A stretch of DNA of 17,095 nucleotides from an uncultured Actinomycetes bacterium (GTDB lineage Bacteria > Actinomycetota > Thermoleophilia > Solirubrobacterales > 70-9), in the NCBI GenBank assembly GCA_937907435.1, contig CALCIA010000277.1, positions 1 through 17,095 of the forward strand, given 5' to 3'. Of this stretch, positions 15,563 through 17,095 are shown piece by piece (position 1 is the stretch's first letter; every line of letters begins with the position of its first letter). Both the position numbers and the translations under genes were made by a program. The notes below the pieces were generated by a model that saw nothing but the letters and a program-made list of their open reading frames with translations, had not been told where the DNA came from and ran no database searches.

Positions 15563-16273
15563 ATGAGCCGGACCCTGGATGACGTGCTGAGTGCCGAGGA
15601 TCTCGCGGTCCATCGGGTCAGCACGGTCGATTACGTCGCCGACCGGCTGAAGGCGATGATCGCCGACGGCCGGCTGCCCCAGGGCGAGCGGCTGCGCGAG
15701 ATGCCGCTGGCGGAGGCGTTCTCGGTCTCGAGGACGACGATCCGGGACGCGATCCGGGCGCTCGCCGCCGAGGGCCTGGTCACCCACGAGTTCCACAAGG
15801 GGGCGATGGTCGCCCTGCTCAGCCGGGCCGACATCACCGAGGTCTACCGGATCCGGCGCCTGCTCGAGCTGCCCGCGCTGGCCGAGGCCCAGCACGGCCC
15901 CGACGAGGCGACCAAGAAGGCCCGGCAGGCCCTCGCCACATGCGCCGAGGCGGCCGACGACGACTACAGCAGCTTCGTCGAAGCCGAGATCGCCTTCCAC
16001 GCGGCGATCGTCGGCTACCTCGGCAGCCCCCGGATCGACCAGTTCTTCGCCCGCATCCTCAGCACCCTGCGCCTCGCCCTCAGCCTCCTCGGCGAGGACC
16101 GCCGGCCGACGACCACCCACAACCTGATCCGCCGCTACAACGAAATCTTCGACGCGGCCCGTCGCGGCGAGGTGGCGGCTGCCCAGCGCCAGCTCGCCGC
16201 CCATCTCGACGCGTACGAAGCGCGCCTCCTGCGCTCGGCCGAGCTCAAGATCGAGAAGGCCGGCTCCGACTGA
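15563..16273 (+). CDS. GntR-family transcriptional regulator with FCD domain
   Basis: A 236-residue regulator of the FadR subfamily. The winged helix-turn-helix occupies ~20-85, with LAEAFSVSRTTIRDAIRALAAEGLV as recognition region and KGAMV as wing. Residues ~90-225 are an FCD ligand-binding domain, all helical, with the usual metal-binding histidines at His146 (AFHAAIV), His186 (THNLI) and His214 (AAHLD). Members sense small acids or amino-acid-derived ligands and mostly repress catabolic operons. It is divergent from the operon across 93 bp that hold a promoter and candidate operators, which makes it the likely local, probably autoregulated, regulator (inference). The ATG at 15563 begins MSRTLDD; there is no ribosome-binding site. 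Confidence 0.95.
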   Translation: MSRTLDDVLSAEDLAVHRVSTVDYVADRLKAMIADGRLPQGERLREMPLAEAFSVSRTTIRDAIRALAAEGLVTHEFHKGAMVALLSRADITEVYRIRRLLELPALAEAQHGPDEATKKARQALATCAEAADDDYSSFVEAEIAFHAAIVGYLGSPRIDQFFARILSTLRLALSLLGEDRRPTTTHNLIRRYNEIFDAARRGEVAAAQRQLAAHLDAYEARLLRSAELKIEKAGSD

Positions 16274-16327
16274 GCGGTCGCGTTTTGCTACTTGAGCGCC
16301 ACCCTGGGCGGGTGCGAGTTTGCGGCC

Positions 16328-17041
16328 ATGCCCAGATCCACGCGACATAGCCACAACTTCCGCCCCCGCCTCACCTACGCCAACGTCGTCTCGACGCTCT
16401 GCCTCTTCGTCCTGCTCGGCGGCGGCGCCTACGCGGCGGAGAGGACGGTGCTGCCGCGGCACAGCGTCGGCGCCCGCCAGCTCAAGGCGGACGCGGTGCG
16501 CTCCGCGCAGGTGAAGGACGGCTCCCTGCTGGCGCGCGACTTCCGGGCCGGGCAGCTGCCGGCCGGAGCGCCGGGGCCGCAAGGCGCGGCCGGGCCGCGC
16601 GGCCCGCAGGGGCAGACGGGCCCGGCGGGCCCCGCGGGTCCCGAAGGACCGGTCGGCCCGAGCGAGGCCTTCAACGTCACCCTCCCCGACGGCCCGAAAG
16701 ACATCGCCCTCGCGCCCGCCTTCACGAGGGTGGTCGAACTGCCCCTCGGGCCCGGCACCTTCGTCCTGAACGCCAACGTCGTCGCGGCGAACAAATCGAC
16801 GACGACCGGGACCTACGTCCGCTGCGCCCTCTCCTCCGACCAGGACCCGATAGGCGTCGACAACTACCCGGTGTACCTGGCCCCGGAAGGCATGCAGGCG
16901 ATCCCCCTCCAAGGCGTCCGCGTCGTCGAAGGCTCACCCTCGACCCAGTTCGTTGCCTGCCGCAAAAACGCCAACGTCACCGTCGAAATCGGCGAGGACC
17001 CCCAGATCACGGCGATCAGGGTGGGCGGGGTCGTTCGGTAG
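16328..17041 (+). CDS. Collagen-like exported or membrane-anchored protein
   Basis: A 237-residue protein. A basic N-terminus (FRPRLTYANVV) precedes a hydrophobic segment at about 19-36, a signal peptide or anchor. A spacer follows (VGARQLKADAVRSAQVKDGSL), then ten Gly-X-Y collagen triplets at 80-109, rich in GPA/GPQ. Residues ~112-237 look beta-rich, perhaps a C1q/TNF-like or jelly-roll head, with two cysteines. Proteins of this layout are common in Solirubrobacterales-type genomes; their role, probably at the cell surface, is unknown. Start: ATG at 16328 gives a compact signal; an in-frame TTG at 16292 would add 12 residues. No strong ribosome-binding site precedes either. It is 54 bp downstream of the GntR-type gene, probably not functionally tied to the operon. 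Confidence 0.85.
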   Translation: MPRSTRHSHNFRPRLTYANVVSTLCLFVLLGGGAYAAERTVLPRHSVGARQLKADAVRSAQVKDGSLLARDFRAGQLPAGAPGPQGAAGPRGPQGQTGPAGPAGPEGPVGPSEAFNVTLPDGPKDIALAPAFTRVVELPLGPGTFVLNANVVAANKSTTTGTYVRCALSSDQDPIGVDNYPVYLAPEGMQAIPLQGVRVVEGSPSTQFVACRKNANVTVEIGEDPQITAIRVGGVVR

Positions 17042-17051
17042 GCGCAGGGAG

Positions 17052-17085
17052 GTCCTGGGCTCCTCATGGGGGTCCTGGCAGGCTG
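17052..17085. repeat. 34-bp terminal inverted repeat, right copy
   Basis: An exact reverse complement of bases 1-34. It begins 10 nt after the stop codon of the collagen-like gene. It includes GTCCTGG twice (17052-17058, 17072-17078) and the small palindrome CCTGGCAGG (17074-17082). Confidence 0.9.
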
Positions 17086-17095
17086 TGACCCCCAT
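17066..17095 (+). terminator. Hairpin after the collagen-like gene, possible terminator
   Basis: ATGGGGGTC (17066-17074) pairs perfectly with GACCCCCAT (17087-17095) over 9 bp around a 12-nt loop. It starts 24 nt past the stop codon and overlaps the 34-bp repeat. The stem reaches the last base of the window, so it may be longer, and whether a T-run follows cannot be seen. It could be a terminator or simply part of a palindromic dispersed repeat. Confidence 0.4.

Noticed and set aside
16566..16657. Repetitive GGGCCG/GGCCC-rich stretch as a CRISPR or regulatory repeat
   Set aside because: It encodes the Gly-X-Y triplets of the collagen-like protein; the 9-base periodicity is codon-based.
15473..16912. 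A 479-codon minus-strand open frame across the regulator and collagen-like gene
   Set aside because: It runs antisense to the GntR/FCD gene and the collagen-like gene, both of which have clear family motifs; its own translation has none.
1..17095. Whole window as a transposon bounded by the 34-bp inverted repeats
   Set aside because: No transposase or integrase, no visible target duplication (flanks are outside the window), and the repeats are oriented as 3'-end elements of two genes. Kept only as one possibility.

Overview
The window is very GC-rich actinobacterial DNA. The best lineage clue is the last gene. It encodes a short collagen-like exported protein whose N-terminus (RLTYANVVSTL, then a hydrophobic stretch, then a VGARQLK/DAVRSAQVKDGS spacer and Gly-X-Y triplets) is a layout I associate with Solirubrobacterales and other Thermoleophilia. 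That assignment is inference from family resemblance only.

Layout: positions 111-15469 carry ten genes, all on the minus strand, which read as one long operon starting near 15469. In transcription order they are: an amidinotransferase-fold deiminase/DDAH-like hydrolase; an M20 carbamoylase-type amidohydrolase; a lipoprotein peptide-binding protein (SBP family 5); a histone-deacetylase/acetylpolyamine-amidohydrolase-like enzyme; a double ABC ATPase (DppD-DppF fusion); a DppC-type permease; a DppB-type permease; an SDR dehydrogenase; a DAO-family FAD oxidoreductase; a CocE/NonD (S15-like) hydrolase; and a three-domain kinase / M23-like / class-III PLP enzyme. That is eleven products if the importer subunits are counted with the enzymes: four importer genes and seven enzyme genes, so eleven cistrons in total. 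Seven junctions are 4-nt ATGA/GTGA overlaps, one is a 1-nt TGATG overlap, and two are gaps of 2 and 5 nt, so the whole unit looks translationally coupled.

A 93-bp divergent intergenic region (15470-15562) holds a TTGACA/TATAGA promoter facing the operon and a cluster of ATTG/CAAT half-sites. Divergent from the operon is a GntR-family, FCD-domain regulator (15563-16273), probably the local repressor. The collagen-like gene follows it (16328-17041) and is likely unrelated to the operon.

How the genes may work together (inference): a peptide/opine-type ABC importer brings in a nitrogenous compound or modified peptide. A guanidine-type deiminase and a carbamoylase could convert guanidino to ureido to amine. 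A deacetylase could free amines from N-acetyl derivatives. A flavin oxidase and an SDR could oxidise the product. An S15-type hydrolase and a hydroxylysine-kinase/phospholyase-like fusion add further amide/ester and amino-alcohol chemistry. The enzyme set points to dissimilation of modified amino acids or amines (methylated arginine, acetylated lysine/polyamine, hydroxylysine or phosphoethanolamine-like substrates), but no single substrate can be fixed from sequence.

The two ends of the window carry the same 34-bp sequence in inverted orientation, each lying downstream of the terminal gene. No transposase, integrase, tRNA, rRNA or CRISPR array was seen. The non-coding stretches are short: 1-110, 15470-15562, 16274-16327 and 17042-17095.
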